A stretch of 23,316 bases of DNA from an uncultured Microbacteriaceae bacterium (GTDB taxonomy: Bacteria > Actinomycetota > Actinomycetes > Actinomycetales > Microbacteriaceae). A program made the translations under genes and the position numbers. The notes beneath the pieces are model-generated. The model saw nothing but the letters and a program-made list of their open reading frames with translations. It was not told where the DNA came from and did no database searches. Of this stretch, positions 8,809 through 17,299 are shown one piece after another. The DNA is taken from contig CAKUJB010000015.1 of NCBI GenBank assembly GCA_934661165.1, positions 1 through 23,316 on the forward strand. The letters run 5' to 3'. Position 1 is the stretch's first letter. Each line of letters opens with the position of its first letter.

Positions 8809-10613
8809 CCGGGCCCTCGACGCGCGCGCTCGCGAACTGGGACAAGCCCTCTCGCGTCCCGGCGGACTGGCGTGGCGAGCGGCTCGTTGGCAAGATCCTG
8901 CTCGGGCTCGCGATCCTCGTCCTGTTCATCCTGTTCCTGCTGCCGCCGCTGACGATGGCGATGGCCGCGTTCCGGGTGGGCAACCTCGCCGGTCAGGGCG
9001 AGTGGTCGATCGTCCCGTTCATCGAGACGCTGAGCCGGCCATCGACCTGGATGGTGACGCTCAACTCGATCGTCCTCGCCGCCGCATCGAGCTTCGGCGC
9101 GCTCATCATCGGCACATTCCTGGCGTGGGTCGCGGTGCGCACGACGACGCCGCTCAGGCGCTGGATGACCCCGGTGATGGCCGTCATCCTCGTCATCCCC
9201 TCGCTGTTCTACGGCCTCGGCTGGTATCTCGTCGTCAACGGCAAGGCCGCGCCGGTCAACATCTTCATGCGGGAGGTCTTCGGCATCGAGGGCTCCCCGT
9301 TCGGCTCCGGCTGGCCGATCATGCTCGTCGTCGTCATCGGCTACGTCATCCCGGTCGGCTACCTCTTCATGGTCGGGCCCATGGCGCGGATGGATGCCGC
9401 CCTGGACGATGCCGCACGGATGAACGGGGCCACGCGCAGCTCCGCGTTCTTCACCGTGACGCTGCCGCTGCTGCGCCCGACGATGTTCGGCGTCTTCGTG
9501 CTGATGACCTCCTACGGCTTCAGCGCATTCGAGCTGCCGCTGCTGTTCGGCATCCAGGCCGACATCCACGTCTTCTCGACCGCGGTGTACACGACGCTCA
9601 CCGCCAACGAGGCGATCCCGAACTACGCGGGGGCGAGCACCCTCGCGCTCATCCTCATGCTGCTCGTCGTCGTGCTCGTGCTCATCCGGGGGTGGATCCT
9701 CGGGGGCCGAAAGTTCTCCACGATCACCGGCAAGGGATTCCGTCCCGAGCCCAAGAGCTACGGCCGCATCCAGTGGGTGTTCGCCGCGGTGTTCATCGTC
9801 GTCATCTGCTGGGCGGGCGTCATTCCGCTCGTGCAGATGATCCTCGGCTCCTTCCAGCCGCTGTTCGGGGTGTCGCTGGGCTTCACGACGCTCAACTACG
9901 AGAACGTGCTCGGCGACCGCAAGACCGGCGGGCTCATCACCTTCACCCTCATCCTCGCGGCGATCGGCGGCTTCCTCGCCGCGACCATCGCCCTGGTGAT
10001 GAGCCACCTGTCGGTGCGCGGCGGACGGTTCATCCGCTTCTTCAACCAGGCGGTGAGCTGGGCGCCCGTGGCGATCCCCGGCGTGCTCGTCGGGCTCGCG
10101 CTCATCACCGCATATCTGCCGGTCCCCGGCCTGCGCAACCTCATCGGCACGCCGATCATGCTGCTGCTGGGCTTCATCGTGGTGGTCACCCCGATCGCGA
10201 CCCGGGCGGTCGAAGGCGGCGTGCTGCAGATCTCCGGCGAGCTCGAGGAATCCGCGCGGATCTCCGGGGCGTCGAAGTTCACGACGTTCTTCACCGTCGT
10301 CCTGCCACTCGTGCTGCCGAGCTTCCTCGCCGGCTGGTTCATCGCCGGCATCGGCGTCGCCGGCAACCTCAGCCTGCCGGTCCTGCTGTCGTCCCCGACG
10401 ATGCAGACCGTCGCCGTGCAGGCCTATGACCTCTACCGCCAGGGCTACGCCTCCGAAGCCGCGGCACTGTTCCTACTGCTCATGCTCACCGTCGGTGTCG
10501 TCGGTGCCATCGCCTGGGCAGTGGTCAAGGGAGGGCTCCGGGTGCTCAACCGGACCCGTCACTCCCGCATCGAGCGAGCAATCACCATGAAAGGTCGTGT
10601 CGCGCATGTCTAA
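8805..10613 (+). CDS. ABC transporter permease with two fused transmembrane domains (FbpB-like)
   Basis: 602 aa, about 12 transmembrane helices, made of two tandem binding-protein-dependent permease domains. Each has its EAA loop that docks on the ATPase: LDDAARMNGATRSSAFFTVT (about 200-219) and ELEESARISGASKFTTFFTV (about 479-498). Half one spans roughly 30-330, half two roughly 350-585. This fused form is typical of the ferric-iron/2-aminoethylphosphonate/thiamine branch of importers and gives a complete channel from one gene. ATG at 8805 overlaps the ATPase stop by 4 nt; the longer in-frame upstream start is rejected because its extra 34 residues are Arg-rich and coding in another frame. 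Its own stop overlaps the binding protein start by 8 nt. Confidence 0.94.
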   Translation: MTGPSTRALANWDKPSRVPADWRGERLVGKILLGLAILVLFILFLLPPLTMAMAAFRVGNLAGQGEWSIVPFIETLSRPSTWMVTLNSIVLAAASSFGALIIGTFLAWVAVRTTTPLRRWMTPVMAVILVIPSLFYGLGWYLVVNGKAAPVNIFMREVFGIEGSPFGSGWPIMLVVVIGYVIPVGYLFMVGPMARMDAALDDAARMNGATRSSAFFTVTLPLLRPTMFGVFVLMTSYGFSAFELPLLFGIQADIHVFSTAVYTTLTANEAIPNYAGASTLALILMLLVVVLVLIRGWILGGRKFSTITGKGFRPEPKSYGRIQWVFAAVFIVVICWAGVIPLVQMILGSFQPLFGVSLGFTTLNYENVLGDRKTGGLITFTLILAAIGGFLAATIALVMSHLSVRGGRFIRFFNQAVSWAPVAIPGVLVGLALITAYLPVPGLRNLIGTPIMLLLGFIVVVTPIATRAVEGGVLQISGELEESARISGASKFTTFFTVVLPLVLPSFLAGWFIAGIGVAGNLSLPVLLSSPTMQTVAVQAYDLYRQGYASEAAALFLLLMLTVGVVGAIAWAVVKGGLRVLNRTRHSRIERAITMKGRVAHV

Positions 10614-11733
10614 CCGCCAACGATGGCTCCCCGCAGCTGCGCTCCTGATCCCGCTGGCCATCCTGGCCGGCTGCGCAGCAGAGCCCGCCCCCGCCCCAGC
10701 CCCTGAAGAGTCCTCCCCCTCGGCCGAGTCGCCCTACGGCGGCGCGCTCGGCACCCCCGAGGAGGAGGCCGCCTTCCAGGCGCTCTACGACGAGGCGATC
10801 GCCGCCGGGCAGACGCAGGTCGTCGTGTATGGCCCGCCGCCGGCGCGCGCCCTGCTCGACACCTTCCACGCGCGCTTCCCTGGCATCGAGGTGACCTACC
10901 AGCAGCTGCAGTCCGCGGAGCGGCTCGCGAAGCTCGAGCAGGAGAAGCAGACCGGCAACTTCGTCGCCGACATCGCCTCCGACGGCCGCACCCCGGTGGT
11001 CTCGCTCGGCGTCGACGGCTGGTGCCAGCCGCTCGACCAGATCATGGCCGTCCCGGCCGAGTGGCTCGGCGTCGACAACTCCGTGCAGTTCCAGCAGGTC
11101 GCCGTCTTCGGCATGGCGGTGAACACCGACCTGCTCGACGTCGCGGACGCGCCGAAGAGCTGGCAGGAGCTCACCTCCGCCGAGTGGGCCGGCAAGGTCG
11201 TCATGGTGACGCCCGCCGCCGGTGGCGCCGCCGCGTTCACCTTCGCCCAGATGGACCACCCGGAGGCGAACAACACGAAGTACGACGGCATCAAGGAGGG
11301 CATCAAGGAGAACGTGACGCTCGTCGCGAAGGACGCGCTCGTCCTCCAGGAGGTCGCCTCGGGCAACTACCCGATCGGCGCGCTCGCCTACTACCCGTAC
11401 TTCGTCGAGATCAAGGCGCAGGGCGCCCCGATCGAGTTCGTGTTCCCGTTCGCCGAGGGCGGCGGCAACATGTGGACGAAGTCGGCGCAGTGCCTCCTGA
11501 ACGACTCGCCGAACCCGCTCGCCGCGTCGCTCTACATGTACTGGGAGTTCAGCAACGAGGGCCAGCAGGCGCTCTCGGACGCGGGCCTCTACCCGGTCAT
11601 GCCCGGCACGCCCGGCCCCGGCGGGCTCCCGCCGCTCGACACCGTCGAGCTGCTCGAGCAGCTGCCGGACATCGAGGCCATCTCGGCCTATGGCCCCTAC
11701 GTGCAGGACGTCATCGCGTTCTTCACGGAGTGA
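10606..11733 (+). CDS. ABC transporter substrate-binding lipoprotein (AfuA/FbpA-like family)
   Basis: 375 aa. Signal peptide with lipobox LAGC (Cys23), then an Ala/Pro/Glu/Ser-rich linker, then a two-lobed extracellular solute-binding domain: QVVVYGPPPARALLDTFHARF at the start of lobe one, FVADIASDGRTPV, the lobe-two segment PKSWQELTSAEWAGKVVM, and NYPIGALAYYPYFVEIKAQG. This order is that of COG1840-type proteins, whose ligands range from ferric iron to phosphonates, thiamine and organic acids. The adjacent YY in ALAYYPYF is not in the context of the iron-binding Tyr pair of FbpA, and there is no iron box before the operon, so iron is not the favoured ligand. ATG at 10606 was chosen over GTG 10597; AAAGG (10590-10594) fits the former better. 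A terminator follows. Confidence 0.92.
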   Translation: MSNRQRWLPAAALLIPLAILAGCAAEPAPAPAPEESSPSAESPYGGALGTPEEEAAFQALYDEAIAAGQTQVVVYGPPPARALLDTFHARFPGIEVTYQQLQSAERLAKLEQEKQTGNFVADIASDGRTPVVSLGVDGWCQPLDQIMAVPAEWLGVDNSVQFQQVAVFGMAVNTDLLDVADAPKSWQELTSAEWAGKVVMVTPAAGGAAAFTFAQMDHPEANNTKYDGIKEGIKENVTLVAKDALVLQEVASGNYPIGALAYYPYFVEIKAQGAPIEFVFPFAEGGGNMWTKSAQCLLNDSPNPLAASLYMYWEFSNEGQQALSDAGLYPVMPGTPGPGGLPPLDTVELLEQLPDIEAISAYGPYVQDVIAFFTE

Positions 11734-11737
11734 GCTG

Positions 11738-11783
11738 AGACGCATTCGTCCCGGGGCCGGCTGGTCCCGGGACGAATGCGTCT
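11738..11783 (+). terminator. Strong terminator after the ABC operon
   Basis: Perfect 18-bp stem: arms 11738-11755 and 11766-11783, loop of 10 nt. It starts 5 nt after the binding-protein stop. The arms contain GACGAATGCGTC/GACGCATTCGTC, the same core as hairpins at 1610 and 17999. No T tract; stem strength and position carry the call. Confidence 0.88.
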
Positions 11784-11800
11784 GCACTGAACTAAGGTGG

Positions 11801-11835
11801 CGTCTGTCCTGACGGCGTCGTCACGACGACAGACG
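11801..11835 (+). promoter_or_regulatory. Inverted repeat in the leader of the IclR gene, possible auto-operator
   Basis: CGTCTGTC (11801-11808) and GACAGACG (11828-11835) are perfect 8-bp arms with a 19-nt spacer, centred near 11818, ending 19 nt before the chosen start codon. It could be the binding site of the IclR protein on its own gene or an RNA hairpin near the ribosome site. No second copy was found before the transporter operon, which weakens the operator idea. Confidence 0.4.
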
Positions 11836-11854
11836 AGGAATGGGTGGGAGTCGC

Positions 11855-12532
11855 GTGAGCGAAGAGAGGTCCGGTCCGCAGGTATCGACGACGGTGGACC
11901 GGGCGGGCGCGCTGCTCGATCTGCTCGCCGCCAACCCGGAGGGCCTCACCATCACGGTCCTCACCCGGCATCTCGACACGCAGCGCGCCCCGCTGTACCG
12001 CATCCTCGAGGCGCTCATCAAGCACCGTCTCGTGCGCCGCGACGAGCAGAAGCGCTATCTGCTCGGCGTCGGCACGCTGGAGCTCGCGCGTGCGTTCTCC
12101 GCGCAGTTCCCCGCCGGGGTCGACCAGATGCTCGCGGAGCTCGCCGACGAGACCGACACGACGGCCTCGCTCGTGTCCGTCGAGGGCAACGTCATGACGA
12201 CGATCGCCGCGCGGACGCCGAACACGAACTCGGCGCACGTCTACACCCCGCCGGGTTTCCAGCACCCGCCCGGCCCGCTCTCGATGCGCAACGCGCTCGC
12301 CGCGCTCGAGCCGCCGCGGGACGACGACCCCGACGAGGTCAAGGAGGCGCGTCGCCTCGGCTACGCGGTCGGCCGCGGCCGCGTCGTCCAGGCGCGCTAT
12401 GGGATGTCGGCCGTCGTCCCGGGACACCCCAGCCTCATCCTCGCCCTCGTGTCGCTCAACGAGCTCGACCACGAGCGCCTCGCCCGGCCCGTGCTGCGCA
12501 CGGCCCAGCTCATCGGGCTGACGCTGCGCTGA
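11855..12532 (+). CDS. IclR-family transcriptional regulator
   Basis: 225 aa from GTG 11855 (GGGAG at 11846-11850, 4 nt before). An alternative ATG at 11840 would add 5 residues but its GAGG is too close. The N-terminal winged helix-turn-helix (about 12-72) reads STTVDRAGALLDLLAANPEG, then LTRHLDTQRAPLYRILEAL as the recognition region and RYLLGVGTLELA, as in IclR proteins. The C-terminal ligand domain (about 90-225) is degenerate at the family's usual effector loops but keeps GYAVGRGRVVQARYGMSAVV. Such proteins respond to small organic acids or aromatics and usually control neighbouring catabolic genes, so the upstream monooxygenase/ABC block is the likely target. It is separated from that block by a strong terminator, so it is its own transcript. 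Confidence 0.88.
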   Translation: MSEERSGPQVSTTVDRAGALLDLLAANPEGLTITVLTRHLDTQRAPLYRILEALIKHRLVRRDEQKRYLLGVGTLELARAFSAQFPAGVDQMLAELADETDTTASLVSVEGNVMTTIAARTPNTNSAHVYTPPGFQHPPGPLSMRNALAALEPPRDDDPDEVKEARRLGYAVGRGRVVQARYGMSAVVPGHPSLILALVSLNELDHERLARPVLRTAQLIGLTLR

Positions 12533-12563
12533 GTCCTCGCGGATCCGCGCGGTCCGCAGCGTC
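12520..12563 (+). terminator. Terminator of the IclR gene
   Basis: GACGCTGCG (12520-12528, inside the last codons) pairs with CGCAGCGTC (12555-12563); the loop holds a second self-complementary segment CGCGGATCCGCG (12538-12549). Nested stems directly at the stop codon. Confidence 0.6.
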
Positions 12564-12593
12564 GCGCATTCCTCACTCAACTCGACTTGCCGA

Positions 12594-12599
12594 TATGAT
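12594..12599 (+). promoter_or_regulatory. -10 element of a probable leaderless promoter for the arsR-like gene
   Basis: TATGAT ends 6 nt before the ATG at 12606. In actinobacteria TANNNT at this distance marks transcripts that begin at the start codon. There is no well-placed ribosome site (GGAAC is 2 nt away) and no clear -35. Confidence 0.6.
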
Positions 12600-12605
12600 G
12601 GAACG

Positions 12606-12998
12606 ATGAATCCGCCGAGTGATCCGGGCGCGTGGCCCGAGGTGCAGCCGCTGTACCAGGTCAAGGCCGACATGTTCAAGGGCCTCGCGCACCCCGTGCG
12701 CGTGCGCATCCTCGAGCTCCTCGCCGCGGGCGACGAGGTGCCCGTCACGACGCTCATGGCCGAGACCGGCCTCGAGCCCTCCCACCTGAGCCAGCACCTC
12801 GCGGTGCTCCGGCGCCACCGACTCGTCGTCTCGGAGCGCCGCGCGAGCTACGTGTACTACCGCCTCGCCTTCCCGGAGGTCGCCGACCTGCTCACGAGCG
12901 CCCGCTCGCTCCTGCTCCTCGCGCTCGAGGACGCGCACGGGCGGCTGCGCGCCTCGGAGGCGCTGCCGGCGATCGGTGCCGACGGCGCCCGGCCGTGA
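12606..12998 (+). CDS. ArsR/SmtB-family winged-helix regulator without cysteines
   Basis: 130 aa. The domain (about 15-100) reads KADMFKGLAHPVRVRILELL, then LMAETGLEPSHLSQHLAVLRR as the helix-turn-helix, then LVVSERRASYVYYRLAFPEV as the wing: a standard ArsR fold. The protein has no Cys at all, and no obvious His/Asp pair in the last helix, so classic arsenic, cadmium or zinc sensing is unlikely; it may sense another ligand or act by a different mechanism. Its stop overlaps the GTG of the SulP transporter (GTGA, 12995-12998), making a two-gene operon that it probably controls. The predicted mRNA is leaderless. Family call firm, signal unknown. Confidence 0.93.
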   Translation: MNPPSDPGAWPEVQPLYQVKADMFKGLAHPVRVRILELLAAGDEVPVTTLMAETGLEPSHLSQHLAVLRRHRLVVSERRASYVYYRLAFPEVADLLTSARSLLLLALEDAHGRLRASEALPAIGADGARP

Positions 12999-14674
12999 CC
13001 GGCTACCTGCGGCCGCTCCTGCCGGGCCGCGACGACTACGCGCAGCTGTCGCGCACCTGGCGCGGCGACCTCCTCGCGGGCCTCACCGTCGGCATCGTCG
13101 CGCTGCCGCTCGCGCTCGCCTTCGGCGTCTCCTCGGGTGTGAGCGCGGAGGCGGGGCTCATCACCGCGATCGTCGCGGGCCTCGTGGCCGCGATCTTCGG
13201 CGGCTCGCACATCCAGGTGTCCGGCCCGACCGGCGCCATGGTCGTCGTGCTCGCCCCGATCGTCGCGCAGCACGGCGTCGGCGCCGTCGCGACCGTGAGC
13301 CTCCTCGCGGGCCTCATCGTCCTCACGACCGGCCTGCTCAAGCTCGGCCGGCTCATCACCGTCATCCCCTGGCCGGTCATCGAGGGCTTCACGCTCGGCA
13401 TCGCGATCATCATCTTCCTGCAGCAGGTGCCCGCCGCCGTCGGCGTCACCGATTTCCACGGCCAGGACCATTCGACGAATGCGCTCGTCGCGGCGATCCA
13501 ATCGCTCGCCCTCGCCGACCCCGCGACGCTGTGGTGGTCGCTCGCGTGCGCACTCGCGGTCGCGTGCATCATGGTCGGCTTCCAGCTGTGGCGCGAGCAG
13601 TTCCCCGGCTCGATCGTCGCGATCATCGTCGTCGCACTCGCGGTGTGGGGCCTCGGGCGCACTGGCTCGGCCGTCCCGGTCACGCTCATCGGCGAACTGC
13701 CCGCGAGCCTGCCGGCGCCCTCGATCCCGGCGCTCGACGGCCCCATGGTCGTCGCGCTGCTCGGCCCCGCGCTCGCCGTCGCCGCCCTCGCGGCCATCGA
13801 GTCGCTGCTGTCGGCCCGGGTCGCCGCGGGCCTCGCCGACACGGGCGCGTACAACGCGGACCGCGAGCTCGTCGGCCAGGGCCTCGCCTCGATCGCCTCC
13901 GGGCTCTTCGGCGGGATGCCCGCCACGGGGGCGATCGCGCGGACCGCGGTGAATGTGCGCAGCGGCGGCCGCACCCGCCTCGCGTCGATCACGCACGCGC
14001 TCGTGCTCCTCGCGGTCGTCTACCTCGCAGCGAGCGTGGTGAGCCAGATCCCGCTCGCGGCACTCGCAGGGGTGCTCATGGTCACGGCCGTGCGGATGGT
14101 GTCCTTCCGCACGGCGCGGACCGTGGTCTCGGCGAGCCGGGCCGATGCGGTCATCTTCCTCGTCACGGCGGGGATCACCGTCGCATTCGATCTCATCATC
14201 GCCGTCATCGTCGGCGTCGTGTGCGCCGCGGTCATCGCGCTGCGCGCCCTCGCCCGGTCCGGGACGGCCGTCCGCGAGCCGCTGCCGGGCGAGCCGGTCG
14301 AGGGGGACGAGCACATCGCGCTGTTCCGCCTCGACGGCGCGATGTTCTTCCTCGCCGCCGAGTCCGTCGTCGCCGCGGTCGAGCAGGTGCGGGATGTCGA
14401 GGTCGTCATCGTCCGGATGTCGATGCTCGGCGAGCTCGACGCGACGGGCGCGCGGGCGATCACCGAGATGGTGCAGGGCCTCGAGCGCCGGGGCGTCACG
14501 GTGCTGCTCAAGGGCATCCAGGAGCGCCACCTCCCGCTCGCGCGCCGGGTCGGTGTGCTCGCGTCGCTGCGGCACGAGCGGCACCTCTTCGATGACCTCG
14601 GCGCCGCGATCACGCACGCGCGCGACCACGTCCGCCGCGCGCGCGAGGCCCCCCGCGCCCCCCATTCCCCCTAG
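12995..14674 (+). CDS. SulP-family inorganic anion transporter with STAS domain
   Basis: 559 aa, GTG start overlapping the regulator gene. The membrane domain (about 20-420) has the SulP features GDLLAGLTVGIVALPLALAF, the substrate-site segment VSGPTGAMVVVLAPI, IPWPVIEGFTLGIAIIIFLQ, and AIESLLSARVAAGLADTGAYNADRELVGQGLAS with the GGMPATGAIARTAVNVRSG loop. The C-terminal cytosolic STAS domain (about 435-545) follows, with VVIVRMSMLGELDATGARAI. The family carries sulfate, bicarbonate, chloride or dicarboxylates; no carbonic anhydrase or sulfate-assimilation gene is nearby to choose among these. Two-gene operon with the ArsR-like regulator; an AT-rich palindrome follows. The tail after STAS is short and rich in Arg, Ala and Pro. 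Confidence 0.94.
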   Translation: MTGYLRPLLPGRDDYAQLSRTWRGDLLAGLTVGIVALPLALAFGVSSGVSAEAGLITAIVAGLVAAIFGGSHIQVSGPTGAMVVVLAPIVAQHGVGAVATVSLLAGLIVLTTGLLKLGRLITVIPWPVIEGFTLGIAIIIFLQQVPAAVGVTDFHGQDHSTNALVAAIQSLALADPATLWWSLACALAVACIMVGFQLWREQFPGSIVAIIVVALAVWGLGRTGSAVPVTLIGELPASLPAPSIPALDGPMVVALLGPALAVAALAAIESLLSARVAAGLADTGAYNADRELVGQGLASIASGLFGGMPATGAIARTAVNVRSGGRTRLASITHALVLLAVVYLAASVVSQIPLAALAGVLMVTAVRMVSFRTARTVVSASRADAVIFLVTAGITVAFDLIIAVIVGVVCAAVIALRALARSGTAVREPLPGEPVEGDEHIALFRLDGAMFFLAAESVVAAVEQVRDVEVVIVRMSMLGELDATGARAITEMVQGLERRGVTVLLKGIQERHLPLARRVGVLASLRHERHLFDDLGAAITHARDHVRRAREAPRAPHSP

Positions 14675-14684
14675 CCCCCCTCTA

Positions 14685-14744
14685 TGCATACGTTTTTGCC
14701 GGGTGCACACGTTTTTTCGTATGCACGCGGCAAAAACGTATGCA
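14685..14744. terminator. Nested AT-rich inverted repeat, probable bidirectional terminator
   Basis: Outer arms TGCATACGTTTTTGCCG (14685-14701) and CGGCAAAAACGTATGCA (14728-14744) are exact complements over 17 bp. Inside, GTGCACACG (14704-14712) and CGTATGCAC (14718-14726) form a second stem with one mismatch around a run of T. The T runs occur on both strands, fitting termination of sulP on one side and of the convergent 92-aa gene (stop 14791) on the other. The TGCAYACGTTTTT unit is present twice directly and again inverted. Confidence 0.75.
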
Positions 14745-14790
14745 CCGGGCGGATGCGCGGGGCGTCGGGAGGTGAGGCGCGGTGGGGCCG

Positions 14791-15069
14791 TCAGGGGCGG
14801 CGGTTCGCGCGGGAGCGCCGCACCGCGAGCATGATCGTGAGCACGATCATGAGGACGAGTGCGATCGGCAGCCCGAGGAACGGGATGTAGTAGACGAACA
14901 TGTAGAGCGCGCCGTCGAGCCAGCCGCCCGCGGAACCGGCCATGAGCACGATGAATGCGATGACCGTCAGCACGATGATGCCCACGAAGATCGCGGCGAG
15001 GATCCGCTCGGGTGTGCCGAGCGCGGGGCCGTCGGTGTCGTCTGCTCGGCTGCCGGTCGTCTTCGCCAC
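14791..15069 (-). CDS. Small two-helix membrane protein of unknown function
   Basis: 92 aa from GTG 15069. A short polar N-terminus (VAKTTGSRADDTDGPALGTP) precedes two long hydrophobic segments (about 21-47 and 52-82) and a basic tail RRSRANRRP, which predicts both ends in the cytosol. No known family motif is seen; such proteins are common in actinobacteria. GTG 15069 is preferred to the farther upstream start because the extra residues overlap the divergent cold-shock promoter and because TAGGCT (15082-15077) lies 7 nt before it, giving a leaderless transcript. Convergent with sulP, divergent from the cold-shock gene. Function not assigned. Confidence 0.7.
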   Translation of the reverse strand: MAKTTGSRADDTDGPALGTPERILAAIFVGIIVLTVIAFIVLMAGSAGGWLDGALYMFVYYIPFLGLPIALVLMIVLTIMLAVRRSRANRRP

Positions 15070-15145
15070 GGATGCAAGCCTAGTCGGGTCGGATAGAATC
15101 GATCGGTCCCGGCATCGGGGCGGGCGAACCAGGGAGTCAGTCAGC

Positions 15146-15526
15146 ATGCCGACCGGCAGAGTCAAGTTCTACGACGAGGACAAGGGCTTCGGGTTCATCC
15201 AGTCGGATGACGGGCAAGAGGTCTTCCTTCACGCGACCGCCGTGCCCGACGGGGCCGCGATCAAGAGCGGCACGCGGCTCGAGTTCGGCATCGCCGACGG
15301 CAAGCGCGGCGCGCAGGCACTGTCGGTGCGCGTCCTCGACGCGCCGCCGAGCCGCGTCGCGCTGCAGCGCAAGCCGGCCGACGACATGGCCGTCATCGTC
15401 GAGGACCTCGTCAAGGTGCTCGACTCGATCGGCGGGGGACTCAAGCGCGGCCGATACCCCGAGCGCGCGCATGCGGCGAAGATCGCGGCGATGCTCCGCA
15501 AGGTCGCCGACGAGCTGGACGCCTGA
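15146..15526 (+). CDS. Cold-shock domain protein with C-terminal extension
   Basis: 126 aa. The N-terminal cold-shock domain (about 1-66) has RNP1 KGFGFI (13-18) and RNP2-like VFLHATAV (26-33) with aromatic residues for single-stranded nucleic acid binding, so it should act as an RNA chaperone. A further 60 residues form an Ala/Lys/Arg-rich extension (ALQRKPADDMAVIVEDLVKV ... RGRYPERAHAAKIAAMLRKV) predicted helical; classic CspA proteins of about 67 aa lack it. ATG at 15146 with GGGAG at 15132-15136. A TAGAAT -10-like hexamer lies at 15094-15099. The next gene starts 4 nt after the stop, so the two are cotranscribed; this neighbour pair is conserved in actinobacteria. Confidence 0.94.
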   Translation: MPTGRVKFYDEDKGFGFIQSDDGQEVFLHATAVPDGAAIKSGTRLEFGIADGKRGAQALSVRVLDAPPSRVALQRKPADDMAVIVEDLVKVLDSIGGGLKRGRYPERAHAAKIAAMLRKVADELDA

Positions 15527-15530
15527 GCCC

Positions 15531-16097
<567 letters not shown>

Positions 16098-16135
16098 TCC
16101 TCCCGACTCCCGCTCGCTCAGGGACCGGAAGCGGC

Positions 16136-17242
16136 CTAGAGGGCCTCGACCACGTACTCGATCGCGCCGATGAGGGTGCGCACGTCATCCGGCTCGATCG
16201 CCGCGAACGTCGCGATGCGCAGCTGGTTGCGGCCGAGCTTCCGGTACGGCTCGGTGTCGACGATGCCGTTCGTGCGGAGCGCCTTCGCGATCGCCGCCGC
16301 GTCGATCGCGTCGTCGAAGTCGATCGTCGCGACGACCTGCGAGCGATCCGCGGGGACCGCCGCGAAGGGGGTCGCGTAGGGGACCCGCTCCGCCCATTCG
16401 TACAGCGCACCGGAGGACTCCCGGGTGCGGGCGTCGGCGAAGGCGAGGCCGCCGTTCGCGCGGAGCCAGTCGACCTGCGCCTCCATGAGCAGGAGCGTCG
16501 CGACCGCGGGGGTGTTGAGCGTCTGCTCGAGCCGTGAGTTCGTCACGGCCTGCTGCAGCGAGAGGAAGTCGGGGATGTAGCGGTCCGAGGCGGCGATCCG
16601 CTCGATCCGCTCGATCGCCGCCGGCGAGAAGAGGCCGAACCACACGCCGCCGTCGGAGGCGAAGTTCTTCTGCGGCGCGAAGTAGTAGACGTCGGTCGCC
16701 GCCGCATCGAAGTCGATGCCGCCCGCGGCGCTCGTCGCATCGACGACCGTGAGCGCGCCGTCGGCCTGCGCCCGCTCGATCGGCGCCATGACGCCCGTCG
16801 AGGTCTCATTGTGCGGGTAGGCGTAGACGTCGATGCCGTCGAGGAGCTCGAGGTGCGCGCGCGAGCCCGGCGCCGCCGTGACGACGTGCGGCGCCTCGAG
16901 CCACGGGGCGCTCGCGGCCTTCGCGAACTTGCCGCCGAACTCGCCGAAGCTGAGGAACTCGCCACGGCGCTCGATGAGCCCGAAGGCGGCCGCGTCCCAG
17001 AACGCGGTCGAGCCGCCGTTGCCGAGGAGCACCTCGTAGCCGTCGGGGATGCGGAAGAGGTCGGCGAGGCCGCCGCGGATGCGACCGACGAGGTCCTTGA
17101 CGGGCGCCTGCCGGTGCGAGGTGCCGAGGAGTCCCGCGTGCGCGTTGAGGTGCGCCAGCTGCTCGGGCCGGACCTTCGAGGGTCCGCAGCCGAAACGGCC
17201 GTCGGCGGGGAGGAGGTGGCCCGGAATATCGATGGTCGGCAC
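16136..17242 (-). CDS. serC: Phosphoserine aminotransferase
   Basis: 368 aa, GTG start at 17242. A PLP enzyme converting 3-phosphohydroxypyruvate and glutamate to O-phosphoserine in serine synthesis (and acting in pyridoxal phosphate synthesis in some bacteria). It is the mycobacterial/actinobacterial type of SerC: GRFGCGPSKVRPEQ near the start, LLGTSHRQAPVKDLVGRIR, GNGGSTAFWDAAAF for phosphate binding, VVDATSAAGGIDFD with the PLP-ring Asp, and the Schiff-base Lys192 in YYFAPQKNFASDGG. Length and all active-site blocks are complete. It stands alone with no other serine genes, divergent from the DtxR gene 57 nt away. TAGAAT lies 6 nt before the GTG, predicting a leaderless mRNA. Confidence 0.96.
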   Translation of the reverse strand: MPTIDIPGHLLPADGRFGCGPSKVRPEQLAHLNAHAGLLGTSHRQAPVKDLVGRIRGGLADLFRIPDGYEVLLGNGGSTAFWDAAAFGLIERRGEFLSFGEFGGKFAKAASAPWLEAPHVVTAAPGSRAHLELLDGIDVYAYPHNETSTGVMAPIERAQADGALTVVDATSAAGGIDFDAAATDVYYFAPQKNFASDGGVWFGLFSPAAIERIERIAASDRYIPDFLSLQQAVTNSRLEQTLNTPAVATLLLMEAQVDWLRANGGLAFADARTRESSGALYEWAERVPYATPFAAVPADRSQVVATIDFDDAIDAAAIAKALRTNGIVDTEPYRKLGRNQLRIATFAAIEPDDVRTLIGAIEYVVEAL

Positions 17243-17248
17243 CGGTTG

Positions 17249-17254
17249 ATTCTA
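17249..17254 (-). promoter_or_regulatory. -10 element of a leaderless serC promoter
   Basis: TAGAAT on the minus strand (17254-17249) followed after 6 nt by the GTG start codon (17242). No ribosome binding site can be seen between them. On the other strand TACTCT (17264-17269) may serve the divergent DtxR gene. Confidence 0.6.
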
Positions 17255-17299
17255 CCGAGGCGATACTCTTGGTCTCGCCGGGCCAATGGAGGAGTGCGC

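Noticed and set aside
10606..11733. ABC binding protein as a ferric-iron carrier (YY motif)
   Set aside because: The YY is in ALAYYPYF, not in the context of the known iron-binding Tyr pair, and no iron box precedes the operon. Kept as unknown substrate.
12857..14710. A 617-aa minus-strand frame opposite the SulP gene
   Set aside because: Extreme Asp/Arg/Glu/Gly content, typical of a shadow frame; the plus strand encodes a full SulP-STAS transporter.
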